Notes: generated by a model from the sequence alone, not told the origin. DNA of 64,000 bases from Brachynemurus nebulosus (GCA_035578155.1 JAPWDM010000005.1:35922108-35986107); one strand, 5' to 3'; counted from the first letter of the stretch, positions 38,997-45,623 are shown. Made by a program: numbers and translations.

Positions 38997-39088
38997 GGCC
39001 GCTAAATTTTGTGGGGGCACTGTACCAAGCGCTACCGCAAAACTAACTTCAGACTCCAGGGTCCAGATGTCTGACCGCTACTGTACTG
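38997..39088 (+). repeat. Subterminal direct repeat A2 (left arm)
   Basis: About 85% like A1, with the same order GGCCGCTAAATTTTGTGGGG, ACCAAGCGCTA, AGACTCCAGGGTCCAGAT, CTGACCGCTACTGTACTG. The mirror is 47267-47358. No coding frame runs through A1 and A2 in common. Confidence 0.7.
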
Positions 39089-40245
39089 CCGGAAATTTGG
39101 GTGTCAACTGTAACTCAGGGTTTTTTTGTATATTTAACCTTGGAAAATTCCAGGAATTTTTATCATTTTTAACATAAACAAACAACTAATAATTAAATGT
39201 TTGTTTTAGCTGAATTATGATCGTAAGACTCATATAAGGAGTTTTTTTGGTATAAGAAAGATGACGTCATGGAATATTAATGAGTTAAAAAATTGTTTAG
39301 TAAAAAATATCACCCATTGTAGGCCTCAAGCAAGAAATTATTTTTATCAGTTTTAATACTTTAACATTTAACCTACAGTGACCAATTTTTTAGTTAACTA
39401 ACAGAAGTTCTTGAAATTTTAACAAGTTACAAAAAATATTACTTCTTATGGTGCACAACATTTTTGAATTTGACTGTAGCACAAAACTGTTTTTGTATAT
39501 CAAACGAAAATTATCTGAAATAATTCAGTATGTACATATGTATAGACTCTGTATATTAAAAATATTTTATGTATACACTCTGTATATTGAGAATAAGAAA
39601 GAAAATTTGTATATAATTTTAATTTTTATGAATACTAGTAAACGAATTGTATAGCCATTTATGAATAAGTATTAAATCTAATTATAAAATAATTTATAAA
39701 TATTGCAAAAAATTTGTTTAATCAGCAAAATCAATGAATATCATTTTAATACTGATACATATTTATATTAGGGTATAATAGTATTGTATTTAACATTTTT
39801 AAACAGAATAAAAGTTCAATTTTTGGTTTTAAATTACTATAAGTTAAACACGTCGCTTAATATAAAAATGATAACAGCATTGAGTTTTACTAAATTTTTA
39901 AGTCTGTAAAATCAAAATTTTTTATAGACTAGAACATTTTGAATTTGATACTCTATCATTAACATACAAATAATATCATGTATATATAACGGGTGTATAT
40001 TTAGTATTTTTAATAAATATTTTAGTATACAGGGTGTATCATGAAATATGCTTTTCAATTAGAATAATAAATTTCATAAGATTTTTGTTAATACTCTTAT
40101 AGGTTAACGAAAGAAACTTTTTGCTGTAAAAAAATAGGGGAATGCAGGGTAATAATTAAATAAAACGCACAAATTTTTTTTTTCAAATTTTATTTATAGA
40201 ATATGTATACAAAAAATTAAATTGCTTAAATCTATATATTAAAAT

Positions 40246-40731
40246 CTATTTATTTTCCATATAAAAATTTTTTAAAAGAATACAATTTTCTAATGAACAA
40301 ATTTTATCTGAATGAAGCATACAGCGTCTTGAATAATATTCATCTCGCAGAATGGAAATCTTCGGTACATCAAATATTTCTTCCAAATTCAAAATCCACG
40401 GCTGGTTTTCGGTACCATCAAACAAACTTGATATCCATTTCTTCTTTTCACCACCCTTGACGTATATAACATCATACTTCTTTAATATAGGTTTCAATAT
40501 GGTATGAAGTTTTTTGTATGGAATAAATCCATACGACCAAGGTATCCCATGCCAATTTCGGTAAAGCCAACTGGCTACTCGTTGATATTTCTTCGGCAAC
40601 TCGTTGAAATCAAACGGTGCGTCGAATATAAGATGTAATATATCATCCGAATTTTCTGCAGCAATACCAACTTCTTTAAAATAAAATTTGTTGTTAGCTC
40701 CTTGATAGCCTTGTATGTCAAGAAACGCCAT
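40246..40731 (-). CDS. 161-aa conserved-looking protein, possible nuclease-fold (left-arm copy)
   Basis: Start ATG 40731, stop 40246-40248. The 161 residues are identical to the right-arm copy at 45624. Residues 4-9 are LDIQGY and 19-24 KEVGIA; WHGIPW is at 60-65 and VKGGEKKKW at 91-99. A beta-strand Asp followed by a KE-x-G strand is how RNase H/DEDD exonuclease folds begin, and small proteins with D-x-Q-G, HGI-x-W and KG-x-EK-x-x-W motifs are, as I recall, widespread and uncharacterised in arthropod genomes. The nuclease idea is inference only. Promoter: TATATAAAG at 40777-40785 on the minus strand, 32 bp before an initiator TCAGT, with a leader of about 22 nt. Polyadenylation-type AATAAA overlaps the stop. 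Because it sits in the TIR, the gene has two copies per element. Confidence 0.8.
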   Translation of the reverse strand: MAFLDIQGYQGANNKFYFKEVGIAAENSDDILHLIFDAPFDFNELPKKYQRVASWLYRNWHGIPWSYGFIPYKKLHTILKPILKKYDVIYVKGGEKKKWISSLFDGTENQPWILNLEEIFDVPKISILRDEYYSRRCMLHSDKICSLENCILLKNFYMENK

Positions 40732-40750
40732 TTTTTACCGCCACCGTAGA

Positions 40751-40785
40751 ACTGAATTTATTCACACAATCCACAACTTTATATA
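40751..40785 (-). promoter_or_regulatory. TATA plus initiator core promoter (left-arm 161-aa gene)
   Basis: Minus-strand TATATAAAG at 40777-40785 and TCAGT at 40751-40755; the A of TCA is 32 bp from the first T of the TATA box. Mirror of 45570-45604. Confidence 0.7.
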
Positions 40786-40894
40786 GAATAATTAAAAGTG
40801 GTGGGGGTAGTTAGTTAATTTGTGGAACGTATTCGAAAATGGCTATTAATAGCTATTGCTAGTTTACCATCAAATTACAAACTGTTAATAATAT

Positions 40895-41071
40895 TTAGCA
40901 CATTTGTGAGTACCAGGTTCTTTTCACTTTAAGACCTAGTGATTTAAGGAATGCTAAATTTTCAGGTGAAATGTGTTGTTGCTCAAAAGTTTTACGTTTA
41001 ATGATCTTAGGTTTCGAAAGTCCTTTGCTAGGTTCTCTAGCGGTGGGCTGCGCTGAATTGTAAATTAACAT
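40895..41071 (-). CDS. 58-aa basic protein (left-arm copy)
   Basis: ATG at 41069-41071, stop at 40895-40897. The peptide starts MLIYNSAQPT, is strongly basic in the middle (KGLSKPKIIKRK) and ends with ISPENLAFLKSLGLKVKRTW and YSQMC. The helix-like NLAFLKSLGLKVKR tail looks like a small structured motif rather than chance, and its codon use is ordinary. No family assigned; a nucleic-acid or protein-binding role is only a guess from charge. Same strand as the 161-aa gene, 164 bp upstream of it. Identical sequence on the right arm. Confidence 0.55.
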   Translation of the reverse strand: MLIYNSAQPTAREPSKGLSKPKIIKRKTFEQQHISPENLAFLKSLGLKVKRTWYSQMC

Positions 41072-41261
41072 GTTTTAAAATGTAATTGTTTTACCACGAA
41101 AGTATAATTTTCAACGAAAGAGATGTTAACTCTTTGACAACCACCGGTAAATAGATAATATTTTATGTAAGTTCAACTATTTTATACCCTTCAACCATGA
41201 TAAGGTGTATAAGCTGGAGTATAACTCAGCAAATTATATAGCGGTGGTGACGTAACACACA

Positions 41262-41448
41262 AATGCGGTGGTTGTGTTGCGGTTGTGGCGGTGGCGGTGT
41301 TTGTGTGACGGTTGTGTGGTGGTGGCGGTGGTGTTTGTGTGGCGGTGGCGGTGGTGTTTGTGTGGTGGCGGCGGTGGTGTTTGTGTGGCGGTGGTATTTG
41401 TATGGTGGTTTCGGTGGTTGTGTGGTGGTTGTGGGGGGTGGCGGGGTA
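41262..41448. repeat. GGN/GTG minisatellite, left arm
   Basis: Irregular runs of GGTGGCGGT, GTGTTTGTGTGGCGGTGG and similar. All three frames on both strands stay open over about 60-90 codons (Thr/Pro/His-rich, or Gly/Val/Trp/Cys-rich) because of the repeat, so I do not call a gene. The G-rich strand could form G-quadruplexes. One G-run differs by one base between the arms. Confidence 0.85.
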
Positions 41449-41568
41449 GCAGCGGTGTTTGCGGCTGACGTGCACAACTTTATCATTAATTCAATCGAAG
41501 CAGCAATTTACTGTAGACAATAAATCGGTGGTGACATCTCGCGGTGTTTGTTGAACGCAATATCTAAA

Positions 41569-41928
41569 TTAATCATCATCATAATCGCTAGCATCTTCTT
41601 TATCAGTTGCATCCAGATAATCACCTAGTGGCTCAATAACATCAGCCTTTTGAAGTTCACGAAGTATAGAGAATATTTCTTGACCGACAGTAGTTTCTCT
41701 TAAAGCATCTAACTCTTCGATTGAAGCTTCACTATCGTCAACGTTAAACAATATGTTTTTATTTTCCTCTAAACTCCGAATAATATTGAGTATTTTTTCA
41801 CCAGTCTCTGAAGTCTCATATAAACGTCGTAATTCATCTATTAAAGTATTAGGATTATGCCAGTATTTTATTTTTTTCGATTGCCCCATTAGCATTTTCC
41901 GAGTCGTTGTATTTGATACGCTTAGCAA
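41569..41928 (-). CDS. C-terminal segment of the interrupted central gene (KIKYWHNPN domain)
   Basis: The frame has no good ATG at its upstream end; the first Met codons are at 41895 and 41889. It carries KKIKYWHNPNTLIDELRRLY (residues about 18-37), then an acidic helical region, and ends DYDDD. From memory, a KxYWxDPNELVDRLRxL motif is frequent at the C-terminus of small proteins encoded by arthropod virus-like and transposon-like loci. A second, weaker repeat of the same helical unit follows (EELDALRETTVGQEIFSILR). The upstream frame 41855-42403 overlaps it and leads into it if one base is skipped at an A7 run (about 41874-41880). The stop codon falls just inside the left arm, so the arm boundary abuts the gene end. 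Confidence 0.5.
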   Translation of the reverse strand: MLSVSNTTTRKMLMGQSKKIKYWHNPNTLIDELRRLYETSETGEKILNIIRSLEENKNILFNVDDSEASIEELDALRETTVGQEIFSILRELQKADVIEPLGDYLDATDKEDASDYDDD

Positions 41929-42403
41929 GTAGTTCTTGATCCGTTGAATTGACTGGACGTTTTATTGCTATTCGTTCATTAGAATCCTCACTTTTATTTT
42001 GAGTTTCTTTGATTAATAAAATATCCAAAAGAGTTTGCAGAGCTGTAGTTAACTTGGGAATGATAACAGTTCCACTATCAGAAGTGGTTAAAACCCTGTT
42101 ATTAGACTCATCGCTGGGTGTGTAAACATTATTTTGATTTCTTAAATTATTAAAAGTGGTTAAAACCCTGTTACTAGACTCATCGCTGGGCGTGTAAACA
42201 CTATTTTGATTTCTTAAATTATTAAATTTAGTTTGAATTGCTTTTGATGCAGCTTTAATTCTTTGTTCAAGTGGATTGACCCTTTCTTCAACTTTATTGT
42301 TTAGAAATTCATCATCAACATCATTCCTCCTGGTATCATAACTAGATAAGTCATCGGCCGTGTCTAATGTTTGTCTTTTTAGCGTATCAAGAGAGTAACT
42401 ATT
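41855..42403 (-). CDS. Middle segment of the interrupted central gene, with a 24-aa tandem repeat
   Basis: An open frame of 182 codons with no Met at all, so it cannot be translated alone from AUG. The composition is protein-like, with a coiled-coil-like start (LNNKVEERVNPLEQRIKAAS). Then come two 24-aa units, NLRNQN-S/N-VYTPSDES-S/N-NRVLTT, separated by an exact 72-bp period (42084 and 42156), followed by a Leu-rich segment (TTALQTLLDILLIKE) and a basic KRPV/AKRIKY tail. It probably joins the C2H2 frame upstream and the KIKYW frame downstream. Two frame breaks mean decay, sequencing errors in homopolymers, or recoding. Confidence 0.5.
   Translation of the reverse strand, partial: NSYSLDTLKRQTLDTADDLSSYDTRRNDVDDEFLNNKVEERVNPLEQRIKAASKAIQTKFNNLRNQNSVYTPSDESSNRVLTTFNNLRNQNNVYTPSDESNNRVLTTSDSGTVIIPKLTTALQTLLDILLIKETQNKSEDSNERIAIKRPVNSTDQELLAKRIKYNDSENANGAIEKNKILA
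42084..42227 (-). repeat. 72-bp in-frame tandem duplication
   Basis: GTGGTTAAAACCCTGTTA at 42084 and 42156 starts two units, each followed by TAGACTCATCGCTGGG. The period of 72 bp keeps frame (24 codons), and the few differences between copies are substitutions (G/C and T/C changes), so the repeat probably arose while the frame was coding. Confidence 0.8.
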
Positions 42404-42507
42404 TCAAACCTTTTTGGTGAAAATTCCCGCATATGTGTATTTCTTATATGACGTGAAAGAGAATCTTTCCGGGAGAAGCTTTTATAGCACCGCGTACACT
42501 CGAACAT
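42379..42507 (-). CDS. N-terminal C2H2 zinc-finger segment of the interrupted central gene
   Basis: ATG at 42505-42507. The 42-codon frame begins with one canonical finger: FECTRCYKSFSRKDSLSRHI then RNTH. The cysteines are at residues 4 and 7 and the histidines at 20 and 25 (C-x2-C-x12-H-x4-H). After KRFEI the frame ends, and the longer frame 41855-42403 continues one base back. A lone N-terminal finger of the FxCxxCxKxFxRKDSLxRH type is common in proteins of arthropod mobile elements and large eukaryotic transposons. TATATAAG stands at 42571-42578, about 65 bp before the ATG. Confidence 0.6.
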   Translation of the reverse strand: MFECTRCYKSFSRKDSLSRHIRNTHMREFSPKRFEIVTLLIR

Positions 42508-42570
42508 TATAATAGATGTGTAAAGCTCAACTAGTCTTACAAGATTAATTCAGAATTGTGTTAGCGATTA

Positions 42571-42578
42571 CTTATATA
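42571..42578 (-). promoter_or_regulatory. TATA box of the C2H2 gene
   Basis: Minus-strand TATATAAG directly downstream of a GGT/GGC tract (42581-42720). No clear TCA initiator at the 32-bp position. Confidence 0.5.
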
Positions 42579-42580
42579 CT

Positions 42581-42720
42581 CCACCACCACCACCGCCGCC
42601 GCCACCACCACCACCACCACCGCCACCACTACCGCCACCACCACCGCCGCCGCCACCACAACCGCCACCACCACCGCCGCCACCACCACCACCACCGCCA
42701 CCGCCACCGCAACCACCACA
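42581..42720 (-). repeat. GGT/GGC tract upstream of the C2H2 gene
   Basis: About 140 bp almost wholly of GGT and GGC triplets on the minus strand. Its far end is joined to TGAGCAACTCA (42723-42733). The Val/Ala-rich frame through it is caused by the repeat. G-quadruplex potential is high on the coding-direction strand. Confidence 0.85.
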
Positions 42721-42722
42721 TC

Positions 42723-42733
42723 TGAGTTGCTCA
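42723..42733 (-). promoter_or_regulatory. TGAG-N3-CTCA dyad, copy 1
   Basis: TGAGCAACTCA, read on the minus strand after GTAAAA, is followed by the GGT tract and a TATA box. The same arrangement occurs at 43623-43633. The dyad resembles a bZIP-type half-site pair; function inferred from position only. Confidence 0.45.
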
Positions 42734-42779
42734 TTTTACTCCATGGAGTAGCGGTTGACATTCAGCTTACACATTTTGC

Positions 42780-43110
42780 CTCCATTACGCTCTTTCGGTT
42801 TGGAAATTAGTTCAGAAAAATGAATGAAGAGCCATATGCAAGTGTCAGGTGACTCAACACCAACATTAGAATACTTTCTCCTGAATATAGGCAATTACAT
42901 TGCGTTGCCAACTGCGTCCATACCTACTGAGAGTCTTATCATAATTCAAGATATAATTTGGGAGGTTCTAGTGTGTTGTAAAATAAGAACAATATAAAAA
43001 TTTATACGTAAAATAATTTATTTTTTAATGAAATATACGTTTACAGCATTAAAATTAAAAAGTAAATCAATTCATTTTCATATCTGACAGTTACCTTAAT
43101 CTTACATCTA
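42780..43110. other. Spacer between central genes
   Basis: About 300 bp between the promoter of the C2H2 gene and the end of the 101-aa gene. No frame or repeat stands out. AATAAATTATTTTA-like sequence on the minus strand near 43005-43025 could serve as a polyadenylation region for the 101-aa gene. Confidence 0.4.
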
Positions 43111-43113
43111 ACA

Positions 43114-43419
43114 TCATACATGTGATAGCTGTTTACTAAATTCCACAATATGTAAAAAACCACTAGAATCAGTTCCTTTATATGTAATAAAATATTGTCC
43201 TGTACGTAAACATTGAATGGTCTGCTCATCCAAATCCGCGAATCGTTTTGGAAGGAACACTTGAGCATCTGCAAGTTCCACCGCAACCGCTGGCCCATAT
43301 CGAGTTTCCATGCGTCGTATATCAAGAATTTTCCACGTTTCATACGGTTTGAGTGTAGATAGCGATTTGAATGGTTTACCAGCACCAAGTTTATTCAACT
43401 TCTCCAAAACCGGATCCAT
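43114..43419 (-). CDS. 101-aa protein, possible OB-fold/ssDNA-binding type
   Basis: ATG at 43417-43419 (MDPVLEKLNKLGAGKPF...). The frame stays open upstream to 43458 but only from a GTG, so the ATG is preferred. The pattern KPYETWKILDIRRMETRYGP, then VAVELADAQVFLPKRFADLD and later YFITYKGTDSSGFLHIVEF, alternates strands in the way of a small beta-barrel. Proteins with a TRYGP...VFLPKRF signature are, to my recollection, repeated in arthropod and cnidarian genomes as uncharacterised small proteins. A single-strand-binding role is inference. Upstream is a TATA-like TATTTAAG at 43531-43538, and an upstream 21-codon frame starts at ATG 43492, which may damp translation. Confidence 0.6.
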   Translation of the reverse strand: MDPVLEKLNKLGAGKPFKSLSTLKPYETWKILDIRRMETRYGPAVAVELADAQVFLPKRFADLDEQTIQCLRTGQYFITYKGTDSSGFLHIVEFSKQLSHV

Positions 43420-43530
43420 TGTTGTATCAGTGGCAGTAAAAAGTGGTCCACAGATCACTTATACTTAACTCAACACCGTGTTGTTCAGACATTTTGCCAA
43501 TACACTACCAATTTCTGTTACAGCACGTCG

Positions 43531-43538
43531 CTTAAATA
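43531..43538 (-). promoter_or_regulatory. TATA-like box of the 101-aa gene
   Basis: Minus-strand TATTTAAG, just downstream of a GGT tract (43545-43608), the same design as at 42571. Confidence 0.45.
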
Positions 43539-43544
43539 AATTAT

Positions 43545-43608
43545 GAGTTGCCACCACAAAAACCACCACCACCACCACCGTCACCACCACCACCACCACC
43601 ACCCCAAC
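43545..43608 (-). repeat. GGT tract upstream of the 101-aa gene
   Basis: About 20 GGT-type triplets on the minus strand, interrupted by GAC and TTTTTGT. A second TGAGCAACTCA (43623-43633) stands at its far end. Confidence 0.8.
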
Positions 43609-43622
43609 ACAACTACGAAATT

Positions 43623-43633
43623 TGAGTTGCTCA
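43623..43633 (-). promoter_or_regulatory. TGAG-N3-CTCA dyad, copy 2
   Basis: Second copy of the dyad, again in GTAAAATGAGCAACTCA context and again followed by a GGT tract, TATA-like box and start codon. Confidence 0.45.
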
Positions 43634-43747
43634 TTTTACCCCACCGATATGTTTATTCCCACACAGCTACAAATTAAGTTACTCTAAAGCAACCACACCT
43701 TCATATGATCAGTGTTTATACACCACAACCAATGGAAAATATCAAAT

Positions 43748-43893
43748 AAACATTAACATTTATTTAATAATGAGGTATAATGTATATTTTGAGTATTCAA
43801 CAAAAACTTTAATACTAATTAATAGCTATTGGTCAATTCCACTGTTACTCAAAATATACGTTATACCTCATTACTAAATAAATGCTAATGTTT
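43748..43893. repeat. Central fold-back with 48-bp arms
   Basis: 43748-43795 (AAACATTAACATTTATTTAA...) and 43846-43893 (...AAATAAATGCTAATGTTT) are inverted with a few mismatches, around about 50 bp. A second, wider pair, TTGGTCAATTCCAC (43829) and GTGGAATTGGTCAA (43906), overlaps it, giving two alternative cruciforms. It separates the 101-aa gene from the Cys-rich genes. Confidence 0.65.
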
Positions 43894-43958
43894 GTTTTAA
43901 CAACCGTGGAATTGGTCAATACTTATGATGTGGCAATCAGGTGATTGATTTTACTAAA

Positions 43959-44147
43959 TTATTCGCAATTGCAGCGGCTTTTACATGTGGTACAGTTTAC
44001 ATAATTGCAAACACAGTTTGGAAATGGCATCATACATCGTTTACAACACATGCAAATTCGTTTTTCGTTTCGACACCTATCACAATACTCGGGGAAGGAA
44101 CACTTACACTGTGGTGGTTGAAATTTACAAATACCACAAATCGGCAT
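43959..44147 (-). CDS. 62-aa Cys-rich zinc-binding-like protein, copy 1
   Basis: ATG at 44145-44147; no in-frame ATG lies further upstream, and a TATA/initiator pair places transcription start just before it. Sixteen of 62 residues are Cys, arranged CxxC, CxC, CxxC, CxCCxxC, CxC, CxxC, CxC, with aromatic and Pro residues between (GICKFQPPQCKC, PFPNCVCNY). There is no signal peptide, so disulfide-rich secretion is unlikely and metal binding, probably zinc in three or four clusters, is the simpler reading. It is not a classic RING, because no His ligand is present. Function unknown. The second copy at 44426 has about six substitutions and all 16 Cys, consistent with purifying selection. Confidence 0.65.
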   Translation of the reverse strand: MPICGICKFQPPQCKCSFPEYCDRCRNEKRICMCCKRCMMPFPNCVCNYVNCTTCKSRCNCE

Positions 44148-44182
44148 GTTGTTTTTGTTTACTTTCTGGAACTTAACCAACA

Positions 44183-44217
44183 AATGACATCCGATTAATA
44201 ATTCAGTTGTATTTATA
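44183..44217 (-). promoter_or_regulatory. TATA plus initiator of Cys-rich copy 1
   Basis: Minus-strand TATAAATA at 44210-44217 and TCATT at 44183-44187; the A is 32 bp from the first T of TATA, the same spacing as in the 161-aa gene. Confidence 0.6.
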
Positions 44218-44425
44218 GTATTTTGACTGAAACCAAATAATCCAATATTTTATAAAAAATCGATATTTAATCGATATTGACCAATTCCACTGTTACACAA
44301 AATATCCATTATGCCTCATTACATCGCTGGTCATTGCGTTATAAATAAATGTTTACGTTGGTTTGAGCAACCGTGGAATTGATCAATATGTATTATGTGG
44401 CAATCAGATGATTGATTTTACTAAA

Positions 44426-44614
44426 TTATTTGCAATTGCAGCGGCTTTTACATGTGGCACAGTTTATATAATTGCAAACACAGTTTGGAAATGGCATCAT
44501 ACATCGTTTACAACACATGCAAATTCGTTTTTCATTTCGACACCTATCACAGTACTCGTAGAAGGCACACTTACACTGTGACGGTTGAAATTTACAAATA
44601 CCACAAATCGGCAT
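44426..44614 (-). CDS. 62-aa Cys-rich zinc-binding-like protein, copy 2
   Basis: ATG at 44612-44614. Same length and same 16-Cys framework as copy 1. Differences are conservative or in the loops (PSQCKCAFYE for PPQCKCSFPE, NYINCAT for NYVNCTT, final K for E). It has its own TATA/initiator. Two expressed copies of one small Cys-rich protein suggest dosage or paired binding specificities. Confidence 0.65.
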   Translation of the reverse strand: MPICGICKFQPSQCKCAFYEYCDRCRNEKRICMCCKRCMMPFPNCVCNYINCATCKSRCNCK

Positions 44615-44652
44615 GTTGCTGTTGTTGTTTACCTTCTGGAACTTAACCAACA

Positions 44653-44687
44653 AGTGACATCCGGTTAGTAATTCAGTTGTATTTATA
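44653..44687 (-). promoter_or_regulatory. TATA plus initiator of Cys-rich copy 2
   Basis: Minus-strand TATAAATA at 44680-44687 and TCACT at 44653-44657; the spacing of 32 bp is preserved. Confidence 0.55.
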
Positions 44688-44907
44688 GTATTTTGTAACC
44701 GAAATTTTCCAATATTTTATCTAAAATCGATATCTAATAATCTTCCAGCATAAGAGCAGGGAAGAGGAACGTCACCAGATTGATTAATTTAGATATTGCG
44801 TTCAACAAACACCGCGAGATGTCACCACCGATTTATTGTCTACAGTAAATTGCTGCTTCGATTGAATTAATGATAAAGTTGTGCACGTCAGCCGCAAACA
44901 CCGCTGC

Positions 44908-45093
44908 TACCCCGCCACCCCCACAACCACCACACAACCACCGAAACCACCATACAAATACCACCGCCACACAAACACCACCGCCGCCACCACACAAACA
45001 CCACCGCCACCGCCACACAAACACCACCGCCACCACCACACAACCGTCACACAAACACCGCCACCGCCACAACCGCAACACAACCACCGCATT
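44908..45093. repeat. GGN/CCN minisatellite, right arm
   Basis: Inverse copy of 41262-41448, with one G fewer in one run; same caveat about open frames caused by the repeat. Confidence 0.85.
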
Positions 45094-45283
45094 TGTGTGT
45101 TACGTCACCACCGCTATATAATTTGCTGAGTTATACTCCAGCTTATACACCTTATCATGGTTGAAGGGTATAAAATAGTTGAACTTACATAAAATATTAT
45201 CTATTTACCGGTGGTTGTCAAAGAGTTAACATCTCTTTCGTTGAAAATTATACTTTCGTGGTAAAACAATTACATTTTAAAAC

Positions 45284-45460
45284 ATGTTAATTTACAATTC
45301 AGCGCAGCCCACCGCTAGAGAACCTAGCAAAGGACTTTCGAAACCTAAGATCATTAAACGTAAAACTTTTGAGCAACAACACATTTCACCTGAAAATTTA
45401 GCATTCCTTAAATCACTAGGTCTTAAAGTGAAAAGAACCTGGTACTCACAAATGTGCTAA
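45284..45460 (+). CDS. 58-aa basic protein (right-arm copy)
   Basis: Same peptide as at 40895-41071. It is preceded by TATAAAAT at 45169-45176, about 115 bp before the ATG. It lies 163 bp upstream of the right-arm 161-aa gene, in the same direction, but the latter has its own TATA box, so the two are probably separate transcripts. Confidence 0.55.
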   Translation: MLIYNSAQPTAREPSKGLSKPKIIKRKTFEQQHISPENLAFLKSLGLKVKRTWYSQMC

Positions 45461-45569
45461 ATATTATTAACAGTTTGTAATTTGATGGTAAACTAGCAAT
45501 AGCTATTAATAGCCATTTTCGAATACGTTCCACAAATTAACTAACTACCCCCACCACTTTTAATTATTC

Positions 45570-45604
45570 TATATAAAGTTGTGGATTGTGTGAATAAATT
45601 CAGT
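45570..45604 (+). promoter_or_regulatory. TATA plus initiator core promoter (right-arm 161-aa gene)
   Basis: TATATAAAG at 45570-45578 and TCAGT at 45600-45604, matching the arthropod initiator TCAKT. Predicted start at A45602, leaving a 22-nt leader before ATG 45624. Confidence 0.7.
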
Positions 45605-45623
45605 TCTACGGTGGCGGTAAAAA

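Larger units (their letters stand above)
37887..41575 (+). repeat. Left terminal inverted repeat, 3,689 bp
   Basis: Left and right positions sum to 86355 over most of the arm. The arm holds, from outside in, about 2.3 kb without supported genes but with repeated subterminal blocks, the 161-aa gene, the 58-aa gene and a GGN-type minisatellite. Differences from the other arm found by eye are a C/T at 39430, two substitutions beside the T-run near 40170, and a six-versus-five G run near 41435. It ends seven bases beyond the first base of the stop codon of the central gene at 41569. Confidence 0.85.
43829..44741. repeat. Tandem duplication carrying the Cys-rich gene (unit about 448-467 bp)
   Basis: Unit 1 starts at 43829 and unit 2 at 44277, both with the CAATTCCACTGTTAC...CAAAATAT sequence. 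The units stay alignable through the promoter of the Cys-rich gene to a TCGATAT motif. Each unit carries one gene copy and one promoter. About 90% similar by eye. Confidence 0.75.

Noticed and set aside
41191..41523. Thr/Pro/His-rich and Gly/Trp/Cys-rich frames over the arm minisatellites
   Set aside because: All frames stay open on both strands because the repeat unit contains no stop triplet. A one-base G-run change between the arms shifts them freely.
42398..42416. Programmed -1 frameshift at CCAAAAAGG in the C2H2 gene
   Set aside because: The heptamer does not fit X-XXY-YYZ in the required phase, and a TGA in the new frame just downstream means the shift would have to occur later. Decay or sequence error is simpler.
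42561..42761. Val/Ala-rich 66-codon frame
   Set aside because: Produced by the GGT/GGC tract upstream of a TATA box; better explained as promoter-proximal repeat DNA.
43041..43388. 115-codon minus-strand frame overlapping the 101-aa gene
   Set aside because: Alternative frame of the same region with random-looking composition; the 101-aa frame has the strand pattern and a good ATG.
43941..44581. Plus-strand frames of 63-85 codons opposite the Cys-rich genes
   Set aside because: Shadow frames; the minus-strand frame has the ordered Cys pattern and the promoter.
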